The notes: generated by a model not told the origin, from the letters alone. Positions 9,150 through 18,708 are shown, counted from the first letter of the stretch. The stretch: DNA of 64,000 nt from Tunturiibacter gelidiferens (GCF_014201335.1 NZ_JACHEB010000001.1:558001-622000), one strand, 5' to 3'. Program-made: numbers and translations.

Positions 9150-10529
9150 GTGGTGGCGTCGGGAGCTGGTGCAGTGAAGGACAGACCTGGTGAAATGCCA
9201 ATCAAACCTCATGATCCGGAGGAGTTCGAAAGTTCAATTGATAGCGCCGGGGGCGCGCCCCTCCTTCAGGTAACCCAGTCGCGCGCAGGCCGCATCATGC
9301 GAGTGCTAACTGGGTTTTTTCTCGGACAAGGAGCGTCACAGGCTATCAGCACTATTGCCGGTCTCTTTCTTGTTCGCGTTCTCAGCGTTGAAGCCTATGC
9401 ACAATTTGGCGTGGCCACTGGATATCAAACCGTTTTCTCAATTCTGATGGACTCTGGGCTCAGCGCATCCATTATCCCCCTGGTGGGGGATCGTGTTCAT
9501 GATCGCGCTGCCATCGGGCGGTACGTTCGTGCGGCAAGTCATCTTAGGAATCTCATCTTCTGGACGCTGGCTCCCATAGCCACGGTTGCCTTCTTCGCTA
9601 CGGTCCACAAGTATCACTGGAGTTGGACAGTTCAAACTGCGCTTCTGGTCTCCATTCTGTTGACCCTGTATTCGGGAGGCATTGTCTCGTTATATTCAGC
9701 GCCTCTCCTGCTGTTTGGCAAACTGCGCGAGTATTATGTGCCCCAGATTGTCTCCGGCGGGAGCCGCCTTCTGGCTTACATCTGCCTTGACTTTGGCGGC
9801 GCACTGAATGCATGGACCGCTGCTGGCCTTGGCGCCCTCAATGTAACCATGAATGGGAAACTCATTCGCAAGGCCAGCCTTCAACGCTTCGACTGGCCAG
9901 AGAAAGACGATCCCGCAGTCGATCGAGAGCTCCTGCGTTACGTGCTCCCCGCCACTCCCGCCATACTCTTTTCGGCGTTTCAATCACAGCTCACCTTGTT
10001 TCTCGTCAGCATCTTTGGCAGCACGGTCTATATCGCGCAGGTTACCGCACTCGGTCGCATCGGGATGTTGTTCACTGTGCTGATGACCTTCAACTCCATC
10101 GTGATCGAACCGTTCATCGCACGCCTTGACCGGAGGCGACTCCCAAGGTACTTTGTCGGCTTTATTTTTATTGCGATTGCGGCCTGCTCTCCGTTCGTCA
10201 TTGTGGCTTTCCTATGGCCTGGAGCCTATCTGCTCATTTTGGGAACAAAGTATGAAAGCATACGAGCCTTAATGGGTTGGTATGTTTTCTCTGCTTACGT
10301 GAATTTTATTTCTGGCTTAATCTGGATCATGAACAGAGCCAGAAAATGGGTGTTTTGGAGTGGCTCGATTCTCGAGGTAGTTCTTCTACTAGTCGTTCAA
10401 ATATCTTTCCTCGCACTAGTCGGGGTGCGAACGACGCAACAGGCAGTCTTTTTTTCAGTAGTGTGTAGCGCGTGCTATCTGATCGCGCACGGTTATGTCA
10501 CCATTCGCGGCTTTGCTGCGCAGGTCTAG
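9150..10529 (+). CDS. Wzx-type polysaccharide flippase (MATE/MVF superfamily)
   Basis: This 459-residue protein has about twelve to fourteen membrane segments. After a 45-residue polar tail it starts with FLGQGASQAISTIAGLFLVRVLS, the usual first helix of polysaccharide flippases. It would move the undecaprenyl-linked repeat unit across the inner membrane for the Wzy and Wzz proteins at 2.9-5.5 kb. The listed start is a GTG. An ATG at 9195 (MPIKPHDPEE) is equally possible and would remove 15 residues. The gene follows the DUF268 gene closely, so the two are probably co-transcribed. Confidence 0.87.
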   Translation: MVASGAGAVKDRPGEMPIKPHDPEEFESSIDSAGGAPLLQVTQSRAGRIMRVLTGFFLGQGASQAISTIAGLFLVRVLSVEAYAQFGVATGYQTVFSILMDSGLSASIIPLVGDRVHDRAAIGRYVRAASHLRNLIFWTLAPIATVAFFATVHKYHWSWTVQTALLVSILLTLYSGGIVSLYSAPLLLFGKLREYYVPQIVSGGSRLLAYICLDFGGALNAWTAAGLGALNVTMNGKLIRKASLQRFDWPEKDDPAVDRELLRYVLPATPAILFSAFQSQLTLFLVSIFGSTVYIAQVTALGRIGMLFTVLMTFNSIVIEPFIARLDRRRLPRYFVGFIFIAIAACSPFVIVAFLWPGAYLLILGTKYESIRALMGWYVFSAYVNFISGLIWIMNRARKWVFWSGSILEVVLLLVVQISFLALVGVRTTQQAVFFSVVCSACYLIAHGYVTIRGFAAQV

Positions 10530-10770
10530 CCAGCCAAATCCTCTCGCAACTAACTCTTCCTGCGCTCGACGGGACTTTTAGACGGAGTTTATTTCTGTCG
10601 TACCCGAGTATCGATTGGCCTGATGCTACAGGCACAGTGAACCAGATCAGGATGAGTGGCATGACCCGTATCCAAGGATGGCGCATTCTGGCATCCTTCA
10701 CGGTTCCAACCTTCACCTGCTGGGTCGATGGGAAACATCTCCGGTAAAACTATCTGACAGCGTCTCCACG

Positions 10771-10860
10771 CAAGTTGTTGTCAGGCTGATCAGAGGTTTA
10801 GGAAGCCAGCTCTTCGGGATGCCACCGCGCGCAACGTCACCTCACGGATTCGAAGAAAAA
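10771..10860 (+). pseudogene. Remnant of a second GT11 fucosyltransferase (N-terminal fragment, frameshifted)
   Basis: From 10774 the sequence reads VVVRLIRGLGSQLF, close to the N-terminal motif of alpha-1,2-fucosyltransferases (VRLxGGLGNQLFQYA). After about 10816 the frame must shift by one base, and then it reads ATARNVTSRIRR, matching the family's QYATARNL-type continuation. A one-base loss at the expected QY codons explains the change. No downstream GT11 motifs (RRGDY, SFSWW) follow before the intact GT11 gene at 10972. The whole space 10530-10971 has no other recognisable gene. This is probably the decayed start of a paralogue that was replaced or recombined. It is short, so chance similarity is possible but unlikely given the run of matches. 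Confidence 0.6.
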
Positions 10861-10971
10861 GACTCTGCCGTTGCACTGCACCACTACAGGAGTGGATAGG
10901 AAAGCCGCCACTAGATGATTTCCGCAGAATGACTGTTAACATATTGATTGGGGATGGTGAATGTTTAACCG

Positions 10972-11886
10972 ATGAAAGTCTTCAGCAAACAACTCAGTGG
11001 ACTTGGCAATCAACTCTTTCAGTATGCCGCGGGGCTCTACTTTGCTGATAGATACAAGGGTAAGCTGCTAGTGATTCAGGAACCGGAAGAAGGGACGCTC
11101 TCGCACGGTAAGTACAGCCGTCCCTTTCTCCTTTCACGATTTCAGATCACGTCTCCGGTCCGCCTGAAGAACCGATTGGATCATTTGATACTTTCCAAGG
11201 GACCCCGTGGACTCAAAGTAAGTGCGCCCATGAAAGCCCTTGGGCGTATCGCTGTCCATCACGAGACCAAAGAACAGCGCTCCCACTTCATTGAAGACCT
11301 GGCGCTGCCGTCCGGCGTCCGAACCCTCTACATCTCTGGATTCTGGCAGGCCTACCGGTACGCTGAAGCTGTCGCTCCCCAACTTCGCAAAGAGTTGCGC
11401 CTGCGAGAGCCCGCCACCGGGAACAATCAAAGGCTGCTCGAGCAGATTGATGCAGCTCCCGTCTCCGTTTCACTGCATATGCGGCGCGGGGACTATACCT
11501 TGGCAGTGGAAGGAAACATCGCTCTTCCGCTCGATTATTATCATCGAGCCATCGATCTTATCCGTCGGCAGTTTGCCGATCCCGTTTTTTTCATCTTCTC
11601 CGATGATATCGAGTTTGCCCGCAAGAACCTGCCCGACGACATCCGCAAAGTGTTCGTGGAAGGCAATGACGACGTCTCCGCCCAGGAGGATTTGCGCCTC
11701 ATGGCCGCTTGCCAGCATCAGATCATCGCTAACAGCAGTTTTTCCTGGTGGGGAGCTTGGCTAAACCCAAACTCGGAGAAGGTAGTTGTCGCTCCACGCC
11801 ATTGGCTCCTTTCACCGGAGAGCGCCTACGCGGATCTGCTTCCGCCCGAGTGGCATGCGCTGGACTCGCTGCGCAAAGAGTTGTGA
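10972..11886 (+). CDS. Alpha-1,2-fucosyltransferase-like enzyme, GT11 family
   Basis: The 304-residue protein has every GT11 landmark: LSGLGNQLFQYAAG at the N-terminus, SLHMRRGDY at about residue 165 for GDP-fucose binding, a FSDDIEFAR segment, and the terminal motif NSSFSWWGAWLN. Family members transfer L-fucose from GDP-L-fucose, usually in alpha-1,2 linkage. This agrees with gmd and fcl in the same locus, which make that donor. It would act in the cytoplasm on the lipid-linked repeat unit. The start ATG is well placed relative to the first conserved strand. The linkage and acceptor are inferred. Confidence 0.9.
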   Translation: MKVFSKQLSGLGNQLFQYAAGLYFADRYKGKLLVIQEPEEGTLSHGKYSRPFLLSRFQITSPVRLKNRLDHLILSKGPRGLKVSAPMKALGRIAVHHETKEQRSHFIEDLALPSGVRTLYISGFWQAYRYAEAVAPQLRKELRLREPATGNNQRLLEQIDAAPVSVSLHMRRGDYTLAVEGNIALPLDYYHRAIDLIRRQFADPVFFIFSDDIEFARKNLPDDIRKVFVEGNDDVSAQEDLRLMAACQHQIIANSSFSWWGAWLNPNSEKVVVAPRHWLLSPESAYADLLPPEWHALDSLRKEL

Positions 11887-11972
11887 GTTCGAGAGACATG
11901 CAGCGATGGTTCGGTGAAAAACGGACGAGTAGCTCAGAACCAGTAATGCATCTTGCGCAGCTAAAATGCTGT

Positions 11973-12947
11973 TCAGGAAGTCTCCATAGAACTGACTTTA
12001 ACTTTCACTCCACTGTCTGACCTGAGTTGCTCACGCAGACGCTGAGGAAAACCGTTATCAAAGTGCCCGCAAATCCCATCAAGGTGAGCTTTCGCTAATA
12101 TCTTGATTCTCAGCCAACGATGGTCTACATCAAACACTAGTACAGCAGCCGCAAAACAAAGAAACCTTACGATCAAAAGTGGATAGCGAACAATCGGATT
12201 CTTACGATAGTTCTGTTCTATCCAGGCGGTATTGCGGTGGCGATAATAGTCAAAACAGTACCCTTCGATGTCCTTCTGATAAAAGACATGCGAGAAAATC
12301 TGTCTGCTCTTTTGCCTCCGGGCAACTTCCTTATGGGCTACCACACTTTCACGCGCGAGCGCGATATCTCCAACAGAGCGAAGACGCATGCAGTATTCGG
12401 TGTCATCGCCGTGAATAAAAAAGTCCGAGATCGGAAGCCCGATCCTATCAATGGAGCAACATCGAATAAGCAGACCTACAAACGACGAAAACCGAACCTT
12501 TACATAAGGTGGCCGATTCGATCGCGACATGAGCCTAAGCCCGTCAGCGGTTTCGTTCCCGAGACGATCTACCTTAAGATTAGCGATCGCAACGACTTGA
12601 TCATGACGTTTCAGCCTCTCCATTATTTCTAGAGAATCTAGATACGGCTCTGTATCATCGTCCATCACCCACACCCAATCAAATCCGGCTTTGTGTGCGG
12701 CTTCCATTCCGACATGGAACCCTCCGGCGCCGCCGAGGTTTTGAGATAGTTCGATATAACGGATAAGCGGATTCTCCAGGTAACCCCGCTCCTGCAAGTA
12801 CGGCTTCGTGCCATCCGAACTGGCATTGTCCACAATGAAGATTGCGTTCAGCGGCAGGCTTTGATGCAACAGCGCATCCACACACTCCGTGAGGAGTTGT
12901 TTCCGATTGAAAGTAACAACGACGGCGGCATTTGTACTTGAAGTCAT
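11973..12947 (-). CDS. GT2 glycosyltransferase, probable galactofuranosyltransferase
   Basis: The 324-residue enzyme has the GT2 motifs VVVTFNRKQLL, IVDNASSDGT, WVMDDDTEPY (the DDD metal motif) and HGDDTEYCMRLRS. This arrangement is like the GlfT-type and related galactofuranosyltransferases. Its ATG overlaps the TGA of glf in an ATGA junction, so the two are translationally coupled. That coupling is the main argument that it uses UDP-galactofuranose. A hydrophobic segment near residues 240-265 may bind the membrane. If the link to glf is misleading it is still a GT2 enzyme of unknown donor. Confidence 0.82.
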   Translation of the reverse strand: MTSSTNAAVVVTFNRKQLLTECVDALLHQSLPLNAIFIVDNASSDGTKPYLQERGYLENPLIRYIELSQNLGGAGGFHVGMEAAHKAGFDWVWVMDDDTEPYLDSLEIMERLKRHDQVVAIANLKVDRLGNETADGLRLMSRSNRPPYVKVRFSSFVGLLIRCCSIDRIGLPISDFFIHGDDTEYCMRLRSVGDIALARESVVAHKEVARRQKSRQIFSHVFYQKDIEGYCFDYYRHRNTAWIEQNYRKNPIVRYPLLIVRFLCFAAAVLVFDVDHRWLRIKILAKAHLDGICGHFDNGFPQRLREQLRSDSGVKVKVSSMETS

Positions 12948-14044
12948 CTGGGATTATTAAGGAGTTTGTTGCTGAGAAGCAAAGCGGCAGCGACGACCTG
13001 GTCCATGTTGTAGTAACGATATTCCGCTAAGCGGCCAATGAAAAAAGTTGCGGATTCAGCATCTGCCAATTTTTTATAGCTTTGATAAAGAGCGTGATTC
13101 TCCGAAGTGGGGACCGGGTAATACGGATCGCCAGTCGTCTCGGGGAACTCGCGAACAATCGATGTCCCAGGATGGTTCTGACCAGTGAGATGCTTAAACT
13201 CCGTAATCCGGGTGTATTCATAGTCGTTGGGATAGTTCACCGTCCCGACGGGTTGATACTGCTCTTTCTGAGCAAAATGTTCATGTCGGAAGGACAGGGA
13301 CCGATAAGGTAACTTACCAAAACAAAAATCGAAATACGCGTCGAGAGGTCCGCTATAAAAAGTTTGTGCTGCATCGACCTTGTTCCGAACATTTCGAAAG
13401 TCGGTGTTGAGTTCTACCTGGATATTCGGGTTATCCAGCATGCGTTCGAACATCCGCGTGTAGCCTTCCGCAGGCATGCTCTGAAAGTTATCAGTGAAAT
13501 AGCGGTCGTCGCTGTTGGTGCGTACAGGAATCCTTCCGGCGACTGCAGGACTTAGCTCGGACAGATCGAGACCCCACTGCTTTCTCGTGTAGTTTCTAAA
13601 AAACTTGTCGCACAGATCGCGGCCTACATTGTTGAGAACAATGTCTTCACTGTTACGAATGGGCGTGCGCTTCTCTCGAACATTTTCAAAAAATCCCGCT
13701 ACACCCTCTTCGTCCAACGAGAGACCGTAAAGTTGATTGATCGTTTGCTGGTTGATCGGTACAGGATAGAGCTTTCCCTCGACAGAAGACAAAACCCTAT
13801 GCTCGTATCTTCTCCATTCAGTAAACTGAGACAGATACTCTTCGACATGTGGCGCATTCGTGTGAAAGATGTGAGGTCCATACCGATGCACCAACACCCC
13901 GGCACTGTCCAACTCGTCGAAGGCATTGCCGCCGATATGGGAACGCTTGTCGATGACAAGAACGGATCTCCCATGTGACGCGAATCGTTCAGCAATCACT
14001 GCGCCGGCGAATCCTGCGCCCACCACTAATATGTCCGTCTTCAT
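12944..14044 (-). CDS. glf: UDP-galactopyranose mutase
   Basis: The enzyme converts UDP-galactopyranose to UDP-galactofuranose with reduced FAD. The 366-residue product starts MKTDILVVGAGFAGAVIAERF, the dinucleotide-binding fingerprint, followed by VIDKRSHIGGNAFDE. Further family landmarks are YGPHIFHTN, FRNYTRKQWG and RIPVRTNSDDRYFTDNFQ, and EYRYYNMDQVV near the end. The frame is open upstream to 14089, but the family's N-terminus fits the ATG at 14044. It is coupled by a four-base overlap to the GT2 gene downstream. Together they predict galactofuranose in the polysaccharide. Confidence 0.95.
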   Translation of the reverse strand: MKTDILVVGAGFAGAVIAERFASHGRSVLVIDKRSHIGGNAFDELDSAGVLVHRYGPHIFHTNAPHVEEYLSQFTEWRRYEHRVLSSVEGKLYPVPINQQTINQLYGLSLDEEGVAGFFENVREKRTPIRNSEDIVLNNVGRDLCDKFFRNYTRKQWGLDLSELSPAVAGRIPVRTNSDDRYFTDNFQSMPAEGYTRMFERMLDNPNIQVELNTDFRNVRNKVDAAQTFYSGPLDAYFDFCFGKLPYRSLSFRHEHFAQKEQYQPVGTVNYPNDYEYTRITEFKHLTGQNHPGTSIVREFPETTGDPYYPVPTSENHALYQSYKKLADAESATFFIGRLAEYRYYNMDQVVAAALLLSNKLLNNPR

Positions 14045-14301
14045 CCGTGAGTTTTTCAGCCGAGGAATACTCTCTCCCTCGCGTCCCAATTCTTAAGTCT
14101 AACCTGTTTAGTGTTAAAGCGTAAGGGATAGAATACCTTATAACCAAGAGCGTTTCTCGCGGAGCGCTGCGAAGAAATCTGTTCCTCATCCACTACACAA
14201 GAATGAACGGGCCTCCAACCACATCCATTGCGATCTTTTTAGGCAACGAAGACATTGGCGTAACCCTTCAAGGATACGATCTTTGTGACGGGCCTCACTT
14301 C

Positions 14302-14336
14302 CGTGAAGTGGCTCGAAATCCACGAGCCACTTCACG
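14302..14336 (+). promoter_or_regulatory. Perfect 14-bp hairpin directly before the ribosome site of the sulfatase-like gene
   Basis: The arms CGTGAAGTGGCTCG (14302-14315) and CGAGCCACTTCACG (14323-14336) are perfectly complementary with a 7-base loop. No run of T follows, so a simple terminator is unlikely. AGGAAGAG begins four bases after the stem and precedes the ATG at 14349. In the mRNA the hairpin would sit just before the ribosome site and could affect translation or mRNA stability. It could instead be a palindromic protein-binding site. The rest of 14045-14301 shows no gene. Confidence 0.55.
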
Positions 14337-14348
14337 CATGAGGAAGAG

Positions 14349-15953
14349 ATGAACCAGCGGCGGTTTGTCTCGATAGCCTCAGCCCTTGGAGTAACAACAC
14401 TCTGCTGTTTATGGATCGTGGGTCCGCTTGTATCGCCTGCCCACTATACCGCCTACCACTGGACCGGACCTGCCAGAACGCTCTTCATCCCCGCGTTTCT
14501 GAATTTCATCGCGGCCTGGGCGATAATCACAACCCTAATACTCGCTGCGCAAGGGTCGGATCGAAGATCGGTAGCAATTTGGGCAGGTATCGTTATTCTC
14601 TTGCCTTGGGCGTTTCTGAAAAACTGGTCTCTCCTTACTGACTTGTATTTTCCCCACTGGCTGAGCCGGAGTCTACTTGGGCTTAGCGTGGCGGCCTTCT
14701 TGGTCCTTATGGCTCGCTGGCGACCAACTCACCAGCCAATCTTTGAGCGCGCCCAAAGATTCGCGGTCTCAGTGTTGTGTTCGATTGCTGTCTGCGGAGC
14801 CTTGATTCTAATCGAATTGGTATGGTTTGGATGGCAGGCACGCTCGCTCAATGCGCCACACCCTCTTCACCGCAGGACGAACCTATCTCAGACGCTCCAA
14901 GCCACCCACCCTCGCATCATTTGGATTGTCCTCGATGAGCTATCGTACCAGCAGATTTATGGAAAGAGATTTCAAGGCCTCAGCCTTCCAGAGTTCGACT
15001 CTCTCGCCAACCAGACGACTGTATTCACTCATGCCGTGCCAGCCGGCAATATGACGGAAATTGTCTTGCCATCGTTTATGTCGGGTCTCGCGATCGACAA
15101 GATCCGCCCCCTTGCGGATGGAAGTCTGATGATTCATCTCTCGAGCGAGAATAGGTGGGAGCACTTAAACGAACACGATACTGTCTTCCAGGATGCTCTC
15201 GATGCCGGTTACAGCACCGCGATATCCGGCTGGTACAACCCATACTGCCGCATCCTCCCAGACGTGCTTGATCAATGCAACTGGATATTGAGTGGATTAG
15301 CTCAAAACAGATCGATGCCTCAAGCTTCTATCCTCAGAAACACCTTCCAGCCGATTCTCACAAGTTTCATCCTCATAGATAGTCTGCATACCGAACTGAC
15401 CCACGAACCCAGGGCCACCGACGTTTCTGCCTCACTTCACATCGCCGACTATCAGGCGCTTTCAGCCTCAGCGGATCGCCTCCTTCAAGATCGCTCGGCT
15501 GACTTTATCCTGCTCCACATGCCCATACCTCATCCGGGCGGCATCTACAACCGTACGACGCGAACACTCACTATGGGGAACTCGACCTACATCGACAACT
15601 TGGCGCTTGCAGACTCTTATTTGGCACACGTTCGCTCTCTCCTTGAATCACAAGGGCAGTGGGACTCTTCTGCCATAGTCATCATGGGAGATCACTCCTG
15701 GCGAACATACTTATGGTCTATCGGTCCAGACTGGACTCCTGAGGAGCAGGTCGCAAGCGATGGAGCGACCTTCGACGATCGTCCGGCGTATATCGTAAAG
15801 GCACCTTACCAAAAAAAAGGCGCGCGGATCAATCTACCATTCAATGCTGTCGACACGCGACTACTGTTGGACGCATTTATAAAACGGCAGATCGTTTCGG
15901 CCGAGACACTTTCCAAGTGGGTCGAAGATCTCGACAAGAAGCATCACAAATAA
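14349..15953 (+). CDS. Membrane-anchored sulfatase/alkaline-phosphatase superfamily enzyme
   Basis: The first 165 residues carry about five membrane segments. A soluble domain then starts at RIIWIVLDELSYQQIY, the first metal strand of the alkaline-phosphatase superfamily (Asp in LDEL). It continues with the AGNMTEIVLPSFMSG region, which may hold the Thr/Ser nucleophile, then FILLHMPIPHPGG and IVIMGDHSWR, which supply the late metal ligands. The layout matches LTA-synthase and phosphoethanolamine-transferase relatives. In a polysaccharide locus it may add or remove a phosphate- or sulfate-containing group on the periplasmic side. AGGAAGAG upstream supports the ATG. It converges with fcl seven bases later. 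Transferase or hydrolase activity cannot be told apart. Confidence 0.8.
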   Translation: MNQRRFVSIASALGVTTLCCLWIVGPLVSPAHYTAYHWTGPARTLFIPAFLNFIAAWAIITTLILAAQGSDRRSVAIWAGIVILLPWAFLKNWSLLTDLYFPHWLSRSLLGLSVAAFLVLMARWRPTHQPIFERAQRFAVSVLCSIAVCGALILIELVWFGWQARSLNAPHPLHRRTNLSQTLQATHPRIIWIVLDELSYQQIYGKRFQGLSLPEFDSLANQTTVFTHAVPAGNMTEIVLPSFMSGLAIDKIRPLADGSLMIHLSSENRWEHLNEHDTVFQDALDAGYSTAISGWYNPYCRILPDVLDQCNWILSGLAQNRSMPQASILRNTFQPILTSFILIDSLHTELTHEPRATDVSASLHIADYQALSASADRLLQDRSADFILLHMPIPHPGGIYNRTTRTLTMGNSTYIDNLALADSYLAHVRSLLESQGQWDSSAIVIMGDHSWRTYLWSIGPDWTPEEQVASDGATFDDRPAYIVKAPYQKKGARINLPFNAVDTRLLLDAFIKRQIVSAETLSKWVEDLDKKHHK

Positions 15954-15960
15954 CGCTCGT

Positions 15961-16917
15961 TTAGAACGTATTGCGGACTGCATCCCAGGTGAGGCCGATT
16001 CCCTGCTCCAAACTAGTCGTATGGTGCCAGCCAAGGCTGTGCAGGCGTCTGACATCCATCAGCTTCCGTGGCGTGCCATCAGGCTTGGTGGTGTCAAAGA
16101 CCAGTTGGCCCGAGAAGCCGAGAACACGAGCGACGGTTTCGGCGAGTTCGCGCACGGTGACATCTTCGCCCGTACCAATGTTAATAAGAGGAGGAGAGTC
16201 TTCGACAAGTAGAGACTGAAAACCGGCTTCATCAAGATTCATGAGGAAGATACATGCGTCGGCTAGATCGTTGGAATAGAGAAGTTCGCGGCGTGGAGTT
16301 CCGGTACCCCAGACTGTAATCTCTCTTGCCCCAGTCTTAAGAGCTTCGAAGGTCTTGCGAATGAGCGCAGGAAGCACATGCGACGTGTTGAGGTCGAAGT
16401 TGTCGTTAGGACCGTAGATATTTGTAGGCATCGCCGCGAGGTAACGAGTACCGTACTGACGGTTATAGCTCCAGCACATCTCGATACCGGCGATCTTGGC
16501 AAGAGCATACGGGCGGTTTGTTGGTTCAAGAGGACCAGTGAGCAGTGAAGACTCAGGTATCGGCTGAGGAGCAAGCCTCGGATAGATACAGGAAGATCCC
16601 AGAAATAGAAGGCGTGCAACATCAGATTTGCGGGCCGATTCGATGATGTTGGACTGAATGACGAGGTTGTCGCGGATGAAGTCGGCTGGGTAAGTGCTGT
16701 TCGCGAGGATCCCCCCAACCTTCGCTGCTGCTAGGAAGACGTACTCTGGCTTGGTCTCCGCGAAGAACTGAGTGACCGAAGCCGTATCGAGTAGGTCAAG
16801 TTCAGCGCGAGTACGCGTAAGTATATTGGTGTAGCCGCCCTGCTCGAGACCACGACGAATCGCTGATCCGACAAGGCCCCGGTGACCGGCTATGTAGATG
16901 CGAGAGTCTTTTTTCAT
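15961..16917 (-). CDS. fcl: GDP-L-fucose synthase
   Basis: This 318-residue extended short-chain dehydrogenase performs the epimerase and reductase steps that turn GDP-4-keto-6-deoxymannose into GDP-L-fucose. It has the NADP site [14 protein letters not shown], the [13 protein letters not shown] strand with the active-site Ser, and YALAKIAG supplying the catalytic Tyr and Lys. The later [12 protein letters not shown] motif is typical of Fcl/WcaG. It lies downstream of gmd on the same strand with a 119-base gap, so the two may share a transcript. The pathway supplies the donor for the GT11 enzyme at 10972. Confidence 0.95.
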   Translation of the reverse strand: MKKDSRIYIAGHRGLVGSAIRRGLEQGGYTNILTRTRAELDLLDTASVTQFFAETKPEYVFLAAAKVGGILANSTYPADFIRDNLVIQSNIIESARKSDVARLLFLGSSCIYPRLAPQPIPESSLLTGPLEPTNRPYALAKIAGIEMCWSYNRQYGTRYLAAMPTNIYGPNDNFDLNTSHVLPALIRKTFEALKTGAREITVWGTGTPRRELLYSNDLADACIFLMNLDEAGFQSLLVEDSPPLINIGTGEDVTVRELAETVARVLGFSGQLVFDTTKPDGTPRKLMDVRRLHSLGWHHTTSLEQGIGLTWDAVRNTF

Positions 16918-17036
16918 AAAAACAACCTCCGGTTACTCGTGGAACTTGCGGCACTGAAGCCGGAGGGATCCACGGCAACTGAGGTAAGTTTCACGAGGGC
17001 CAATATTCAAACGAAGCAAAAGTCAATCGCAGAATT

Positions 17037-18122
17037 CTATGTCTCGCGAACGTTATAGGCGTCAAAACCGTGTTCACGAACTAATGCATCTCGCTGGGCG
17101 GCTTTGTAATCTGCATCGACCATCTCACGGACTAGTTCATCAAAGCTGGTTCGCGGAGTCCAGCCTAGCTCACGCTTCGCTTTGCCGGGGTCACCGAGCA
17201 GAGTCTCCACCTCCGTCGGGCGGAAGTAGCGCGGATCCACCGCGACAACTACATTCCCCTTCGAGTCGACAGCCTTCTCATCCATGCCGCTTCCCTGCCA
17301 CGTCAAGCGCATATCGAGAAGTTCAGCGCAGCGCGTAACGAAATGACGGACGCTGAATTGCTCGCCGGTAGCAATGACGTAGTCCTGCGGCTTCTCTTGC
17401 TGGAGCATAAGCCACTGCATCTCGACGTAATCTCGTGCGTGACCCCAGTCACGTTTTGCACTCAGGTTGCCCAGGAAAACCTGCTCCTGAAGTCCCACCT
17501 TGACGCGGGCCAGGCCGCGAGTGATCTTGCGGGTAACAAAAGTCTCACCGCGCAGCGGCGACTCGTGATTGAAAAGAACACCATTGCAGGCGTAGATTCC
17601 ATACGCTTCGCGGTAATTGACGCAAATCCAGTAGGCATACAGCTTGGCCACCGCATAAGGACTCCGCGGATAAAACGGAGTGGTCTCCTTCTGCGGAATC
17701 TCCTGGACCAACCCATAGAGTTCGGAAGTGCTGGCTTGATAAAACTTCGTCTTCTTTTCCAGACCGAGGATGCGGATTGCTTCTAGAAGCCGGAGCGGTC
17801 CAAGCGCATCAGCATCGGCAGTGTACTCTGGCTGCTCGAAGGACACTTGAACATGAGACTGGGCGCCTAGGTTATAGATCTCATCCGGCTGGACTTTCTG
17901 AACGATATGAATCAGAGACGAGGAGTCCGTCAGGTCGCCGTAGTGGAGGATAAAATGCGGCGAAGGATTGTGCGGATCCTCGTAGATGTGGTCAATGCGA
18001 GCCGTGTTAAAAAGTGAGGTGCGGCGCTTGATCCCGTGAACTTCATAACCTTTGGCGAGGAGAAATTGGGCAAGATAAGCTCCGTCCTGGCCAGTAACTC
18101 CTGTAATGAGGGCTTTCTTCAA
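17037..18122 (-). CDS. gmd: GDP-mannose 4,6-dehydratase
   Basis: The enzyme makes GDP-4-keto-6-deoxy-D-mannose, the first step to GDP-L-fucose. The 361-residue protein starts [17 protein letters not shown] (NADP site), then [23 protein letters not shown] with the catalytic Thr/Ser and Glu, and [15 protein letters not shown] with Tyr and Lys. The [17 protein letters not shown] motif is diagnostic for Gmd. Length is normal for the family. It is the last gene of the polysaccharide locus on this side. The stretch to the next gene holds no feature I recognise. Confidence 0.96.
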   Translation of the reverse strand: MKKALITGVTGQDGAYLAQFLLAKGYEVHGIKRRTSLFNTARIDHIYEDPHNPSPHFILHYGDLTDSSSLIHIVQKVQPDEIYNLGAQSHVQVSFEQPEYTADADALGPLRLLEAIRILGLEKKTKFYQASTSELYGLVQEIPQKETTPFYPRSPYAVAKLYAYWICVNYREAYGIYACNGVLFNHESPLRGETFVTRKITRGLARVKVGLQEQVFLGNLSAKRDWGHARDYVEMQWLMLQQEKPQDYVIATGEQFSVRHFVTRCAELLDMRLTWQGSGMDEKAVDSKGNVVVAVDPRYFRPTEVETLLGDPGKAKRELGWTPRTSFDELVREMVDADYKAAQRDALVREHGFDAYNVRET

Positions 18123-18213
18123 AAAACCAGGTACTCCCTTAGTTAGCCGAGCGGCTTTAGTGATTGTACTTTAGAGCCACAGAGATAACCCGCCACCTAC
18201 CTCATCCCAAATT

Positions 18214-18708
18214 TTAGTCGTATTGAAGCATGTGCGGCGCCGGTTCGGTCAGCGTTCCATCTTTGCGCTCATACCACATGAACAGTTTGTGATCCCCATT
18301 CACGCGCACTGCAACAATGATCCCGCTTCCAAACGCGCCCGTCCCATCAGTCTTTGAAATATCGACATGATGCGAATGAATCGGTTCGCCAACCGGGCTC
18401 GCCGTCGTCCAATCTTCGGTAAACCGCTGCAGCGGATAGTCCTTATGCCGATCGGGATGCTGCTGCCAGTCCGGATCGTTTGTGTAAATCGCAAATGCCT
18501 TGCCGTAGTCCTTCGCTTCGAGGGCACTAAAGAAGTTGCTAACCTTGTGCTCGGCCGGAAGATTCGACAAGAACCACCCATGACCCAGCAGATAGCCGCC
18601 CACCCCTATCACAACCGTCAGCGCAACAAGAACGCCGAAAGCAATCAATAAATTACGGTTTCGCGTTTCGCGGCGGCTATCAAACTCCGGTGCATTCAGC
18701 AGCGTCAT
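18214..18708 (-). CDS. Single-pass membrane protein of unknown function
   Basis: The 164-residue protein has a short polar N-terminus, one membrane segment (residues 22-45, LLIAFGVLVALTVVIGVGGY) and a soluble domain of about 110 residues. The soluble part resembles the compact NTF2-like folds (FFSALEAKDYGKAFAIY near its start), but I cannot name a family. It is preceded by a gene-free spacer and seems to be transcribed alone. Codon use is like the core genes to the right, so the polysaccharide locus appears to end before it. Confidence 0.7.
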   Translation of the reverse strand: MTLLNAPEFDSRRETRNRNLLIAFGVLVALTVVIGVGGYLLGHGWFLSNLPAEHKVSNFFSALEAKDYGKAFAIYTNDPDWQQHPDRHKDYPLQRFTEDWTTASPVGEPIHSHHVDISKTDGTGAFGSGIIVAVRVNGDHKLFMWYERKDGTLTEPAPHMLQYD

